Below the pieces are notes generated by a model. The model saw only the letters and a list, made by a program, of their open reading frames with translations. It was not told the DNA's origin and searched no databases. Shown one piece after another: positions 33,097 through 42,033 of a stretch of 64,000 bases of DNA. Positions within the stretch are counted from its first letter, which is position 1, and every line of letters starts with the position of its first letter. The stretch comes from an uncultured Saprospiraceae bacterium (GTDB lineage Bacteria > Bacteroidota > Bacteroidia > Chitinophagales > Saprospiraceae). Made by a program: the position numbers and the translations under genes. Location: assembly GCA_937921595.1 (NCBI GenBank), contig CAKZTD010000060.1, positions 1-64,000 of the forward strand, written 5' to 3'.

Positions 33097-34959
33097 ATGC
33101 AAAAAGGGCAGATATCTGTACAAACAGAAAATATTTTTCCAATCATCAAACAATTCTTGTATTCTGATCAAGAAATATTTTTAAGAGAACTAATTTCCAA
33201 TGCGGTTGATGCAACGACCAAAGTAAAAGCGCTTTCTTCAAAAGGAATTTTTAAAGGTGATCTTGGAGATCTTACGATTGAAATCATCATCGATAAAGAA
33301 AATAAATTATTGACGATCCGTGATAAGGGGATAGGGATGACTAGTGCTGAAGTTGAAAAATACCTTAATCAGGTAGCCTTCTCTTCTGCTCAGGAATTTT
33401 TAGAAAAATATAAAAACGAAGCAATCATTGGTCACTTCGGTTTAGGTTTCTATTCTGCATTTATGGTAGCGACAACTGTGGAGGTAAATACTAAGAGTTA
33501 CAAGAAGACAGTAAAAGGTGCGGTATGGACTTGCACAGGAGATACTAACTACACATTAGACGAAAGTAAAAAGAAAGAAAGAGGAACTGATATCATCTTA
33601 CACATCGGTGATGATTCTGTAGAATATTTAGAAGAAGCACGTATCCAAGGCTTATTAGACAAATACTGTAAATTCCTTCCAGTTGAAATTAAATTCGGAA
33701 CAAAGAAAGAAACCATCTATGAAGGAGAAGGTGATGATAAAGAAGCGAAAGAAATTGAAGTAGATAATATCATCAACAATCCAAACCCAATTTGGAAAAA
33801 GCAGCCAAGGAGTTTAAAAGAAGAGGATTATAAAAGTTTCTATAACGAGCTATATCCTTTTAGTTCACCTCCATTGTTTTGGATTCACCTTAATATTGAC
33901 TTCCCATTCAATTTAACAGGGATTCTCTATTTTCCAAAATTGAATAATAACCTAGAAGTTCAAAAGAATAAAATCCAGCTTTATAGTAATCAGGTTTATG
34001 TTACTGATGACGTAAAAGAAATCGTACCTGAGTTTTTAACTTTATTACATGGTGTAATTGATTCTCCGGACATTCCATTGAATGTATCCAGAAGTTACTT
34101 ACAGTCTGATCAAAATGTAAAGAAGATCACTGGATACATTACTAAAAAGGTAGCAGAAAAATTAGCTAGTTTATTTAAAAAAGACCGCGAAGGTTTTGAA
34201 GCTAAATGGCAAGACCTTGGTGTATTCGTTAAATACGGAATGCTTTCTGAAGAAAAATTTCATGATAAAGCACACAAATTTGCTTTATTAAAAAATACGG
34301 AAGGTAAACACTTCACTATCGAAGAGTATAAAGAACACATCAAAGCAAATCAGACGGACAAGAATGATAGAATGGTAATGATCTATTCTAATAATCTGGC
34401 TGAGCATGATAGCTTTATTTCTTCTGCCAAAAACTATGGACATGATGTTCTTGAGTTTGACAATGTGATCGACAATCATTTCATGCAGCACATGGAACAT
34501 AAACTTACAGATGTTTCATTCGTTCGAGTAGATTCTGATATTGCTAGCAAATTGGTTCAGAAAGACGAGACACAGGAATCTGTATTAAGTGAAAAAGAAC
34601 AAGAGAAAATCAAAACGCTTTTCGAAAGCAAAATCAAAACTGCTGGCGCAACGGTCACAGTGGAATCACTTTCTCCAGAAGATCAACCAGTGATCATTAC
34701 TCGTCCAGAGTTTATGCGAAGAATGAAAGAGATGCAAGCCTTACAAGGTATGCAGGCCGGAGCTTTCCCGGATAGCTTTAATGTAGTGATCAATACTAAT
34801 CACGACTTAGTAGCAGAGAAACTTCTAAAAATGCGTTCTGAAGATAAAAAAGAAGAGTTTGTTTCTCACCTTTATAATTTAGCTCTCCTTAATCAAGGTA
34901 TGCTTAAAGGTGCAGAGTTGACTACCTTTATCAATAAGAGTATCGAGTTTTTGAAATAA
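33097..34959 (+). CDS. htpG: Molecular chaperone HtpG (Hsp90)
   Basis: The product is 620 aa. The GHKL ATPase domain shows ELISNAVDATTK (Glu and Asn of the ATP site), DKGIGM and IGHFGLGFYSAFMV. The middle domain includes the conserved NVSRSYLQSD loop (PLNVSRSYLQ, with the gamma-phosphate Arg), and a dimerisation domain ends the protein. An acidic insert (EGDDKEAKEIEVDN, about 210-225) links the first two domains. It folds client proteins during heat and oxidative stress in the cytosol. A strong terminator lies 26 bases past the stop. Confidence 0.96.
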   Translation: MQKGQISVQTENIFPIIKQFLYSDQEIFLRELISNAVDATTKVKALSSKGIFKGDLGDLTIEIIIDKENKLLTIRDKGIGMTSAEVEKYLNQVAFSSAQEFLEKYKNEAIIGHFGLGFYSAFMVATTVEVNTKSYKKTVKGAVWTCTGDTNYTLDESKKKERGTDIILHIGDDSVEYLEEARIQGLLDKYCKFLPVEIKFGTKKETIYEGEGDDKEAKEIEVDNIINNPNPIWKKQPRSLKEEDYKSFYNELYPFSSPPLFWIHLNIDFPFNLTGILYFPKLNNNLEVQKNKIQLYSNQVYVTDDVKEIVPEFLTLLHGVIDSPDIPLNVSRSYLQSDQNVKKITGYITKKVAEKLASLFKKDREGFEAKWQDLGVFVKYGMLSEEKFHDKAHKFALLKNTEGKHFTIEEYKEHIKANQTDKNDRMVMIYSNNLAEHDSFISSAKNYGHDVLEFDNVIDNHFMQHMEHKLTDVSFVRVDSDIASKLVQKDETQESVLSEKEQEKIKTLFESKIKTAGATVTVESLSPEDQPVIITRPEFMRRMKEMQALQGMQAGAFPDSFNVVINTNHDLVAEKLLKMRSEDKKEEFVSHLYNLALLNQGMLKGAELTTFINKSIEFLK

Positions 34960-34984
34960 ACTCGGCCGCAAAATAAATTTTCTT

Positions 34985-35020
34985 AAAAAGAGTGGATGTA
35001 TAGACATCCACTCTTTTTTT
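34985..35020 (+). terminator. Intrinsic terminator of htpG
   Basis: AAAAAGAGTGGATGT pairs perfectly across ATAG and runs into a T-tract. Confidence 0.9.
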
Positions 35021-35046
35021 GTGAGATCAAGCATCGTCTTTCCTTA

Positions 35047-35811
35047 TTAGATCGAACCTGCCGAGATCTCCTTTAACAATTCCTTTGCCTGTTCAAAATA
35101 AACACCATTATTTACTTTCACCAAATCTTCTAATAAGGCTTTCGCTTTATCCTCTGATCCTCTTTCCAAATAAATACCCGCTAACCTCCAGCTTGCTTCT
35201 TCATACAAACGATCGTCATTCATTCGAACTGTTGTTAAAAAATCAATTGCAGATTCTTCTTCGCCTATTTCCAAAGCAGACATTCCAGCATAATACGCGG
35301 CAGTCGTAGACTCCGGATTCACCTTGAGATAATCTTCGAAAAAAGAAAGACTACCTTGATAATTTTTATCCTGATACAAATGATAACCTCCTTTTAAGTC
35401 GGCAGTCAAATTGGTTGCATCAATACTACGAGTACTCAAGGCATTATCATTCTGCTCAAAATAAGCCATGTACTTATTTGATGCATTCGTATTTTGATAA
35501 TAAACATAAGCTGCACTGACACTTATCAAAAACAACAATCCAGCAGCAATTGAATTCCAGGGAATGCTTCTTGTTTTGGCCTTAGCTTCTGGAGCAGCAA
35601 CCTTAGCGTCAATACTTTCAAATAAATCATCAAAGACAACAGTACTGTCGCCTTCCATTAATTGATAACCTTCCATCGCTTCCGAACATAGCGGACAGTC
35701 GACCAAATGGTTTTCAATAGTGTACCTCAGTTCATCTGAGATATCCCCCTTTACATAATGCTCCATCTCTTTTTGCGATAAGCATTTTGTTGGTTGAAAA
35801 ATCTTTTTCAT
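35047..35811 (-). CDS. Anti-sigma-like protein: zinc-finger, one membrane helix, TPR tail
   Basis: The product is 254 aa. Residues 10-45 carry a zf-HC2 pattern: Cys10, a later His (IENHL), then CPLC, the zinc-binding anti-sigma motif of ZAS domains. One helix (about 85-103, IPWNSIAAGLLFLISVSAAYVYY) crosses the inner membrane. The periplasmic C-terminal half is made of TPR-like helical repeats (GGYHLYQDKNYQGSLSFFEDYL, AAYYAGMSALEIGEEESAIDFL). Its partner is probably the ECF sigma encoded upstream on the same strand, separated by an unusually long 359-base gap. The TPR part may sense a periplasmic protein. Confidence 0.85.
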   Translation of the reverse strand: MKKIFQPTKCLSQKEMEHYVKGDISDELRYTIENHLVDCPLCSEAMEGYQLMEGDSTVVFDDLFESIDAKVAAPEAKAKTRSIPWNSIAAGLLFLISVSAAYVYYQNTNASNKYMAYFEQNDNALSTRSIDATNLTADLKGGYHLYQDKNYQGSLSFFEDYLKVNPESTTAAYYAGMSALEIGEEESAIDFLTTVRMNDDRLYEEASWRLAGIYLERGSEDKAKALLEDLVKVNNGVYFEQAKELLKEISAGSI

Positions 35812-36170
35812 TTTTCAAAAATTTTAAGAGCACGATTATCATTAGCCTATTCTCTTTTTCAAAGAATCTCTTTTTAATGATAATAGAAAATTGTCCTCTA
35901 AGATTTATTAACGCAACAACAAATCTGACATCAATCAGATATTAGAAGGTTAGAGTTTTCCTAAATTCTAACCTTCCTGCTCCTGGCATGTACCCTTTTG
36001 ACCATGAACACGCTATAAAAACGAGATTGGTTTCCTCCGATTTTTTATGTCCTGTATATCATTCCCCAAAAATGATTTTTAAAAACTCTAAAAAATCTCC
36101 AACCCACAATAATTACGGCAAATGTCAAATAAACTCTTCCGTTAATTTTAATCGTATTTTTTAAAACCAA
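35812..36170. other. Spacer between ECF sigma gene and its zf-HC2 partner
   Basis: No gene seen. It contains a hairpin AAGGTTAGA...TCTAACCTT at about 35945-35974 and AT-rich sequence that probably carries a separate promoter for the anti-sigma gene. Confidence 0.55.
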
Positions 36171-36770
36171 TCAAATATTCTCCTCCTGTCTCTCCAACAG
36201 AAGTTTAAGTTTTCGTTTGCCATTTTGCAGAAAACTTTTGATTTGATTGAGATCAAAATCCGTTTGTTGTTCAATTTCTTTGTAGCTCTTACCTTCAATA
36301 TAAAAAAGTCGAATACATTGAATCTGAGGATCTTTGAGCTGATTTAAAGCATTGCGAACTTTGGCTTGATCATGTGTTCTACTATTAAGACTCCAAACGT
36401 CTTCATTTTCCATAAAAATTTCAGATTTTTTTTCAAAAATCTTCCATTTTTCTTGCTGCCCGTCTGAACGCTTGGTATTTCTTAGGTAAGTAAGACACTG
36501 ATGCTTAGTGATCGTGAATAACCATTTCTTAAACGAAAGGATATCTTCCGTAGGTGGTTTTTTCAAAAAAATCTCAAAAATATCCATCATGACATCTTTA
36601 CTGACCGCCTTATTTTTAAGATATTTCATACAAATACCGAAGACAAGATGGGTATATCTTTTGAATAGCTCTCCAGCATATTGATTACCTGATTCTGAAT
36701 GCATTAGGATAATTAACTCCTCATCCGAATAGGTATCTATCGATTTGGTTATTTGTAGTTTCCTCAGCAT
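36171..36770 (-). CDS. ECF-type RNA polymerase sigma factor
   Basis: The product is 199 aa. Region 2 lies at about 28-95 (AGELFKRYTHLVFGICMKYLKN, VSKDVMMDIFEIFLKK, FKKWLFTITKHQCLTYLRN). Region 4 lies at about 140-190 (LNQLKDPQIQCIRLFYIEGKSYKEIEQQTDFDLNQIKSFLQNGKRKLK). It directs RNA polymerase to a stress or envelope regulon. The zf-HC2/TPR membrane protein downstream is the likely anti-sigma. It does not share the CAACCTT/CTGCACCAT promoter motif of the 5.4-kb sigma gene. Confidence 0.92.
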   Translation of the reverse strand: MLRKLQITKSIDTYSDEELIILMHSESGNQYAGELFKRYTHLVFGICMKYLKNKAVSKDVMMDIFEIFLKKPPTEDILSFKKWLFTITKHQCLTYLRNTKRSDGQQEKWKIFEKKSEIFMENEDVWSLNSRTHDQAKVRNALNQLKDPQIQCIRLFYIEGKSYKEIEQQTDFDLNQIKSFLQNGKRKLKLLLERQEENI

Positions 36771-37229
36771 GTTTTATAAATATAAAAAATGTGAGGGAGA
36801 AATTACAATGTGCAAGAGAAATAAGCAGGGCAATCCTCAGATTTTCTTTTATTTTCTAATCAAGTGATTGCTATGCACGTGATCGCTACGCTTGTGAAGT
36901 CGTCAAATTATAGTGACCTCATAAGTGTGGTTCAAGGTCGAAGGCCTATCACAATCTCTTTTGGCGATTGTCTTAACTCTAGACAAGCAAACCCACTAGC
37001 CAAAAGACCCAGAAAAAACTACCTCCCAATCTAATTCTCTACCGTTCAGAACATATTTCCTACCATTCAGAACATTGAGTATCAAAAAAACTCACATAAG
37101 TGTTACATCACATATATTAGAGCATCGAAAAGGAGTAATTGCCATATCAGAATTATAACTAAAAGAACTAGGCATTTAATCCAAATTGATTTGATACTTT
37201 TATTACATAAACTTAAAAAAATTACAACT
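36771..37229. other. Intergenic region between sigma gene and three-repeat protein
   Basis: 459 bases with no convincing ORF. It holds the LytTR-type direct repeat at 37041-37070 and an imperfect tandem GTGATTGCTATGC / GTGATCGCTACGC at about 36866-36893. Confidence 0.6.
37041..37070 (+). promoter_or_regulatory. LytTR-type regulator binding site (two 9-bp direct repeats)
   Basis: ACCGTTCAG (37041-37049) and ACCATTCAG (37062-37070) are 21 bases apart, that is 9-bp repeats separated by 12 bases. The first matches the LytTR consensus [TA][AC][CA]GTTN[AG][TG] exactly; the second has one change. The identity extends right to AACAT. It lies 160 bases before the next gene on the plus strand. Confidence 0.55.
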
Positions 37230-37808
37230 ATGTCAAGAATTTCATTAGCTGCTTTAGGCGGAGAAAAAGGTAAAAATCTTAGTCATGCTCTTGATAAGGT
37301 TTGGCTTCAAAATGGCGTCCAAGGGGAAGGAGAAATTTTTGTTCTTGAGCAAAGGCCTAACGGTCGAGTAGCATTGGCCTGTACAGGAGGAGAAACCGGC
37401 AAATACCTTAGCCATGCTTTTGACAAATTATGGTTACAAGACGGAGTGCAAGGAGAAGGCGAAGAATGGCTATACCACAATCTTGGTGGAGGAAAAGTTG
37501 CTCTTGAATGTCTCGGTGGAGAGAAAGGTAAATACTTAAGCCACGCTTTTAATAAAATGTGGTTACAGAATGGTAATCAAGGAGAAGGAGAAGTTTGGGC
37601 ACAGAGTAATGAGCATATAGCCTGTAATGGGCTTAAGTATTCCTTTGAAAATGGAGACATCTATGAAATTAGTGCGCAAGGAGGAAAGACTAAAGTTGGA
37701 TATGGGGCTAAAAGTATAGATTGTGTTGAAAACACTCTCCAGGCAATTATGCCTGATGGGAGTACTTTGAAATATAATGGAAGCCCGAATAACTGGTCTC
37801 CTTTATAG
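37230..37808 (+). CDS. Cytosolic protein of three ~45-residue repeats (beta-trefoil-like)
   Basis: The product is 192 aa from ATG 37230; the open frame upstream is a TTG extension. Three repeats follow one another: each has LACxGGExGKxLSHAxxKxWLQxGxQGEGE-type residues, beginning near 5, 50 and 93. GKYLSHAFDK and QGEGEEW are almost unchanged among them. Threefold strand-rich repeats with a Gly-Lys-Tyr-Leu turn recall fascin-like beta-trefoils, but this is a structural guess. The remaining ~60 residues form a different strand-rich tail (GLKYSFENGDIYEI). There is no export signal. The gene is preceded by a LytTR-type site and followed by a terminator. Confidence 0.75.
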   Translation: MSRISLAALGGEKGKNLSHALDKVWLQNGVQGEGEIFVLEQRPNGRVALACTGGETGKYLSHAFDKLWLQDGVQGEGEEWLYHNLGGGKVALECLGGEKGKYLSHAFNKMWLQNGNQGEGEVWAQSNEHIACNGLKYSFENGDIYEISAQGGKTKVGYGAKSIDCVENTLQAIMPDGSTLKYNGSPNNWSPL

Positions 37809-37840
37809 AATCATACTGGTCCTAAACCCTAAAGGATATG

Positions 37841-37878
37841 AAAATGGATTTTGAATGAAAATTTGAAATCCATTTTTA
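37841..37878 (+). terminator. Terminator of the three-repeat protein gene
   Basis: AAAATGGATTT...AAATCCATTTTT hairpin, with a T-tract, 32 bases past the stop. Confidence 0.75.
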
Positions 37879-37924
37879 TTTTTTAAAAAGAAAGAAAATT
37901 AAAAGGAAAGCTTGTGTAGAACAA

Positions 37925-37969
37925 AGTGCAAACGATTTAGTCGCTAAACGTGTCTAAATCGTTTGCACT
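37925..37969. repeat. Perfect 16-bp inverted repeat in spacer
   Basis: AGTGCAAACGATTTAG at 37925-37940 and its exact complement at 37954-37969 are separated by 13 bases. It lies between a terminator and the convergent DUF4837 gene; probably the terminator of that gene on the minus strand, although no T-run follows. Confidence 0.6.
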
Positions 37970-37992
37970 GAGTGATACCAGCTAGTCAATTT

Positions 37993-39069
37993 TCAAAACT
38001 TCAATGTTCCAAAAATATGCTTTAGTTGTTGCATATAATCTCGCTTCTCTTTTCCTGGAGCATGTACAAAACCTTCAACTAAAAGGATCTCATTTTTTTC
38101 TGGATTTAGAATAGAGAAACTCATAAACGGTCCTCCCATATAATCATCAACCATTTCCCAGATACCTCTAGTCTCTACCACAAACTTTCCATTCAATTGC
38201 AAATTCGTTGCATACATTGGAAGATCGACATCATTGATGTGCTTGTATGTTCCTTCTACTTCTGTACTGACGTACAAACCAAGTTTATTAAGCTGCCCTT
38301 TAATTCCAGCCTTGGTTAATTGATCCTGACTTTCATAAGGAAACTTTTTAATAAAAATACCACTTGTCAAAAAGTCCGTTTCTTTTCTCAGCCATATCAC
38401 ATTATTAGTACTGTCTTCCATCGCTAAAAAATAATCGTAAGGCACTTTTAAGGTAACGCCCATTTTAGCTTGAACCAAAGAAACCAGTTCTCCATTGACA
38501 CCCCCTTGATAAATATTGGCTTCAACAATTTCATCATCATGCGCATTGACTCTTTTTAAAATAGTCGCCGCATTTTTTCGAATATTATCAATCAGTTCAT
38601 TTTGATTTTTTGCAAATTGATAAATCAAGAGTTGATCCTTAGCCCATTTGTTGTTACCAACAGACACATTAAATGTAGGATCTGACCCAGCCCGATAAAC
38701 GGCTTCCGAGCCAATATCTTTTTTTATCATACTCGTCGTTGGCGAACTTTCATCACTGAAGTCTCCGACAAAAAGATACGATCTATAATTTTTGCGCCCT
38801 TGCACTTCTATTAAATCTTTGGGTTCGTAAAAACGAATGTCCAATGTTGGCTCAGGCTGAGGCAAAATGATGTACGCAGAAGATAAATAATATCGTATTG
38901 TATCTCCAACTGGGCCTTCCCAGATATTTTTATCTCCGACCAATACGAGTTCATTTATTTTCCCATAAGCTACTGGCGTGGGTGTAAGCTTATCAGTAAA
39001 GTCATTGGCACAACCTACAAACAGTAACAAGCCAAGGAAAAGGAATATATTTTTGAAATAACCTTTCAT
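37993..39069 (-). CDS. DUF4837-family lipoprotein
   Basis: The product is 358 aa. The signal MKGYFKNIFLFLGLLLFVGC gives a lipidated Cys20. The mature part begins with the conserved PVAYGKINELVLVGDKNIWEGPVGDTIRYYL segment and continues with LPQPEPTLDIRFYEP and a WLRKETDFLTSGIFIKKFPY-like motif, as in the Bacteroidota-specific DUF4837 family. It is a probable inner-leaflet lipoprotein of the cell envelope. The molecular function of the family is not known to me. It is transcribed alone. Confidence 0.85.
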   Translation of the reverse strand: MKGYFKNIFLFLGLLLFVGCANDFTDKLTPTPVAYGKINELVLVGDKNIWEGPVGDTIRYYLSSAYIILPQPEPTLDIRFYEPKDLIEVQGRKNYRSYLFVGDFSDESSPTTSMIKKDIGSEAVYRAGSDPTFNVSVGNNKWAKDQLLIYQFAKNQNELIDNIRKNAATILKRVNAHDDEIVEANIYQGGVNGELVSLVQAKMGVTLKVPYDYFLAMEDSTNNVIWLRKETDFLTSGIFIKKFPYESQDQLTKAGIKGQLNKLGLYVSTEVEGTYKHINDVDLPMYATNLQLNGKFVVETRGIWEMVDDYMGGPFMSFSILNPEKNEILLVEGFVHAPGKEKRDYMQQLKHIFGTLKF

Positions 39070-39238
39070 AGAAATTTAGTTTTTTTATTCGACGACATTG
39101 AAAATACAAAATTAACAAAAAGCTCAGGCTTCTTATTCTTTTCATTTATTAAGATGCTCAATAGGTCGTTTTTGGCGTAAGTCATGCTTTTACACCCTCT
39201 CCTAACGTGATTTCTCTCTAGACTGGCCTTATAAATCT

Positions 39239-39280
39239 AAAAAGCGAGAAGCAAAACTCATCGTTTCACTTCTCGCTTTT
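39239..39280 (-). terminator. Terminator of the MoxR-type ATPase gene
   Basis: AAAGCGAGAAG...CTTCTCGCTTT hairpin; on the minus strand it ends in Ts, 19 bases past the stop at 39299. Confidence 0.75.
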
Positions 39281-39298
39281 AAATATCTAAGATCAGGT

Positions 39299-40270
39299 CT
39301 AAAATAAACCTTCAATGATGTTCTCTTCCGAAATACCTTCCGCTTCTGCTTTAAAATTTCTTACAATTCTATGTCTCAATACATACTTAGCAATCGCTTG
39401 CACATCTTCGATATCTGGAGAATACTTTCCATTGATCGCTGCATGACATTTAGCACCAAGGACTAAATACTGAGAAGCTCTAGGCCCTGCCCCCCATGAG
39501 ATATAATTATTAACAGAGTCTGTTGCTTTCGCTGTATTTGGTCTGGTCTTGGTCGCTAAACCAACCGCATATTCCAATACATTATCAGCAATAGGAATTT
39601 TTCTAATCAATTGCTGGTAGAACAAAATCTGTTCTGCAGTAACGATATTATTTAGTTCATATTTTGAATTTGATGTCGTCGCTTTGACTACTTGAATTTC
39701 TTCATCATAAGATGGATAATCCAAAGGTATGTTAAACATAAAACGGTCAAGCTGTGCTTCTGGCAAAGGATAAGTTCCTTCCTGCTCTATCGGATTCTGT
39801 GTCGCTAGTACAAAGAATGGTTTTGGTAATAAATGTCGAACACCACTCACCGTTACTGATCGCTCCTGCATTGCTTCCAGCAAAGCCGCCTGCGTCTTCG
39901 GAGGGGTACGGTTAATCTCATCCGCCAATACGATATTGGAAAACAAAGGTCCATGATTAAATTTGAAATGTCGATCTTCATCAAGAATTTCAGATCCGGT
40001 GATATCCGATGGCATCAAATCCGGTGTAAACTGAATTCTTTTGAACTCCAAGTCCAATACATCAGCAATCGTACTTACGAGAAGTGTTTTTGCTAATCCA
40101 GGTACTCCAACTAAAAGACTGTGACCATTACTAAACAAAGAGATAATGACCGCTCTGACCACTTCTTCTTGCCCAATAATTACTTTACCAATCTCTGAAG
40201 ATAGATCTCTATATGATTTAGCCAATGCATCTACTGCTTCTACATCGCTTTTATAGGCTGATTGTTGCAT
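39299..40270 (-). CDS. MoxR-family AAA+ ATPase
   Basis: The product is 323 aa. Walker A is VGVPGLAKTLLVS (about 56-68) and Walker B NIVLADEINRTPPKTQAALLEAMQE (about 113-137). Sensor 1 ATQNPIEQEGTYPLPEAQLDRF and the C-terminal lid with GPRASQYLVLGAK complete the family. MoxR ATPases act as chaperone-like remodelers together with VWA-domain proteins (Bat operons in this phylum). Here the usual DUF58 and VWA partners are absent on both sides, so this is an orphan copy or the operon has been split. Confidence 0.93.
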   Translation of the reverse strand: MQQSAYKSDVEAVDALAKSYRDLSSEIGKVIIGQEEVVRAVIISLFSNGHSLLVGVPGLAKTLLVSTIADVLDLEFKRIQFTPDLMPSDITGSEILDEDRHFKFNHGPLFSNIVLADEINRTPPKTQAALLEAMQERSVTVSGVRHLLPKPFFVLATQNPIEQEGTYPLPEAQLDRFMFNIPLDYPSYDEEIQVVKATTSNSKYELNNIVTAEQILFYQQLIRKIPIADNVLEYAVGLATKTRPNTAKATDSVNNYISWGAGPRASQYLVLGAKCHAAINGKYSPDIEDVQAIAKYVLRHRIVRNFKAEAEGISEENIIEGLF

Positions 40271-40424
40271 GTTTTTTATTTATTTGAAAAGAGTGAATCG
40301 GTTCTGTGTAAAATTCAACCAAATTTAGAAAAAATAACAGATATGTAACGCAGTTAGTATAGCCTTTGTTTCGGAAAGGTCTTTTTTAAAGCTTTAGATA
40401 GTGAGAATAGATCACTTATCAATT

Positions 40425-41894
40425 CTAATCAATATCAACATCCGTAGAGTTTTTTGAAAAAACAGAATTCTTTTTTTTGCCAGGCTCCTTTACCTTTAAG
40501 TCTTTAAAAATTATTTTATGAACATCGTCAAGGACGACTGGCGTTCTGTAATCCTTTTCTTTACAAGTAATCGAAACGTTTTCAATCTTAATATTACTTG
40601 CATGACGGATGTAAATCCCCCATGCTGGCAATTCCTTAAACATTGAAAATTCTGGATATGCTTCAATTCGCTCAGGGACTTTATCCAACTCGTCTAATCC
40701 GATCTTCGCATAATGGGGATTGCCGCCTCCCGGATATTTAATTTCTATATTTTTTAACGTAACATCCTCAATCTTAACGTCCGGCATTCCAGTAATTATC
40801 GCTGGCGAAATATTCCTTGGCATGTGCTCAATAGGACCTTCGTAAGGATAGCCTTGATCAGCTTTGGTAGCGGAAACTTCTGCATAAACATTCGACACCT
40901 GGATTTTCTTCATACTTCCTTTTCGCCCTGTTCTACGTTCACCAATCCGGAAAAAAAATACATTTCCAGTATTTATAGCAACTAGACTATCAACGACAAT
41001 ATTTTCAATTAATCCTCCGTCTACGGTAGCAAAAGTAATGGCCGATCGGTAAGTATCAAAAACGGTATTGTTAATTATTTTGATATTTTTAAATCCTCCA
41101 AAAGAATAAGATCCAAACTTTATCCCACTGGCACTCGAACGGATGGTATTATTATAAATCAATACATTTTGACAGATCTGTTTAGCACCTTCAGACTTTA
41201 GACAAATTCCATCGTCGGAAGAATCAAAATAACTATTTTTAATGATGACACTATCACAATCTAAAACATCTATTCCGTCATTATTCCAAAAACTTTTGCT
41301 ATCGACCGTAATGTTATCAACCAACAAATTTGTGCACTGGTTGTATTGCTGCACCCAGCTGGCTGAATTTTTTAAAGTGATGTCTTGGATGACTATGCTT
41401 TTACATTTTTTAAAATAAATAATTTGCGGGCGGAGACCTTCCTTAGGACGATCGCTATTCAATTTCTCATCTTTTAAAATACCTCGATAAACCATGGTCA
41501 ATACATTTTGAGATAAGTCATATCCTCTGCCATCGATTATACCCTTGCCTGTTATTCCAATATTTTCTTGATCAAGTGCAGTTATCAATCCTGTCCAATA
41601 CCCTGTTCGTTTGTAATCAAAAGGATTTACCGAACCTAATAAAACAGCTCCTTCTTCCAAATGAATCGTTACATTAGATTTTAAAGAGACTGCTCCAGTA
41701 AGATATCTTCCGACATAAAAAACCAGCCGACCTCCTCCGTTCTCATGGATATAATTTATGGCCTCTTGGATAGAATTCGTGTTCATGGTTTGACCATTTG
41801 ATTCTATTCCAAAAAAAGACGCTTTATAGTCCTTTGCAATAAGTGTGTTCACAAAAAATAAGAAGCATACTAAAAAAGTGAATTTTGATTTCAT
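40425..41894 (-). CDS. Secreted glycoside hydrolase family 28 (polygalacturonase-like)
   Basis: The product is 489 aa with a signal peptide (MKSKFTFLVCFLFFVNTLIA). The start resembles the pectate-lyase superfamily N-cap (YKASFFGIESNGQTMNTNSIQEAINYIHENGGGRLVF). Right-handed beta-helix rungs follow. GH28-type catalytic aspartates lie in FWNNDGIDVLDCD (about 205) and FDSSDDGICLKSE (about 225). The SGIKFGSYS segment replaces the classical G-H-G, so the general catalysis may differ from true polygalacturonases. It probably cleaves a uronate-rich polysaccharide outside the cytoplasm. No PUL or SusC/D partner is in the window. Confidence 0.85.
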   Translation of the reverse strand: MKSKFTFLVCFLFFVNTLIAKDYKASFFGIESNGQTMNTNSIQEAINYIHENGGGRLVFYVGRYLTGAVSLKSNVTIHLEEGAVLLGSVNPFDYKRTGYWTGLITALDQENIGITGKGIIDGRGYDLSQNVLTMVYRGILKDEKLNSDRPKEGLRPQIIYFKKCKSIVIQDITLKNSASWVQQYNQCTNLLVDNITVDSKSFWNNDGIDVLDCDSVIIKNSYFDSSDDGICLKSEGAKQICQNVLIYNNTIRSSASGIKFGSYSFGGFKNIKIINNTVFDTYRSAITFATVDGGLIENIVVDSLVAINTGNVFFFRIGERRTGRKGSMKKIQVSNVYAEVSATKADQGYPYEGPIEHMPRNISPAIITGMPDVKIEDVTLKNIEIKYPGGGNPHYAKIGLDELDKVPERIEAYPEFSMFKELPAWGIYIRHASNIKIENVSITCKEKDYRTPVVLDDVHKIIFKDLKVKEPGKKKNSVFSKNSTDVDID

Positions 41895-41992
41895 TTATGA
41901 AAATTATACTTTCAAGAAATTGAAGTAGCTTAAAGATAAAAAAAATAGGTTGAGTTATATTGGCTAACTTTAACTGGTCATATTTTTTTACT

Positions 41993-42000
41993 AATTTTGA
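41993..42000 (+). promoter_or_regulatory. -7 box upstream of the DUF6973-like gene
   Basis: TAATTTTG, matching TAnnTTTG, 34 bases before the TTG start at 42034. Confidence 0.35.
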
Positions 42001-42033
42001 CTGGCACAATCTATTCATTCTTAACAATTCAAG

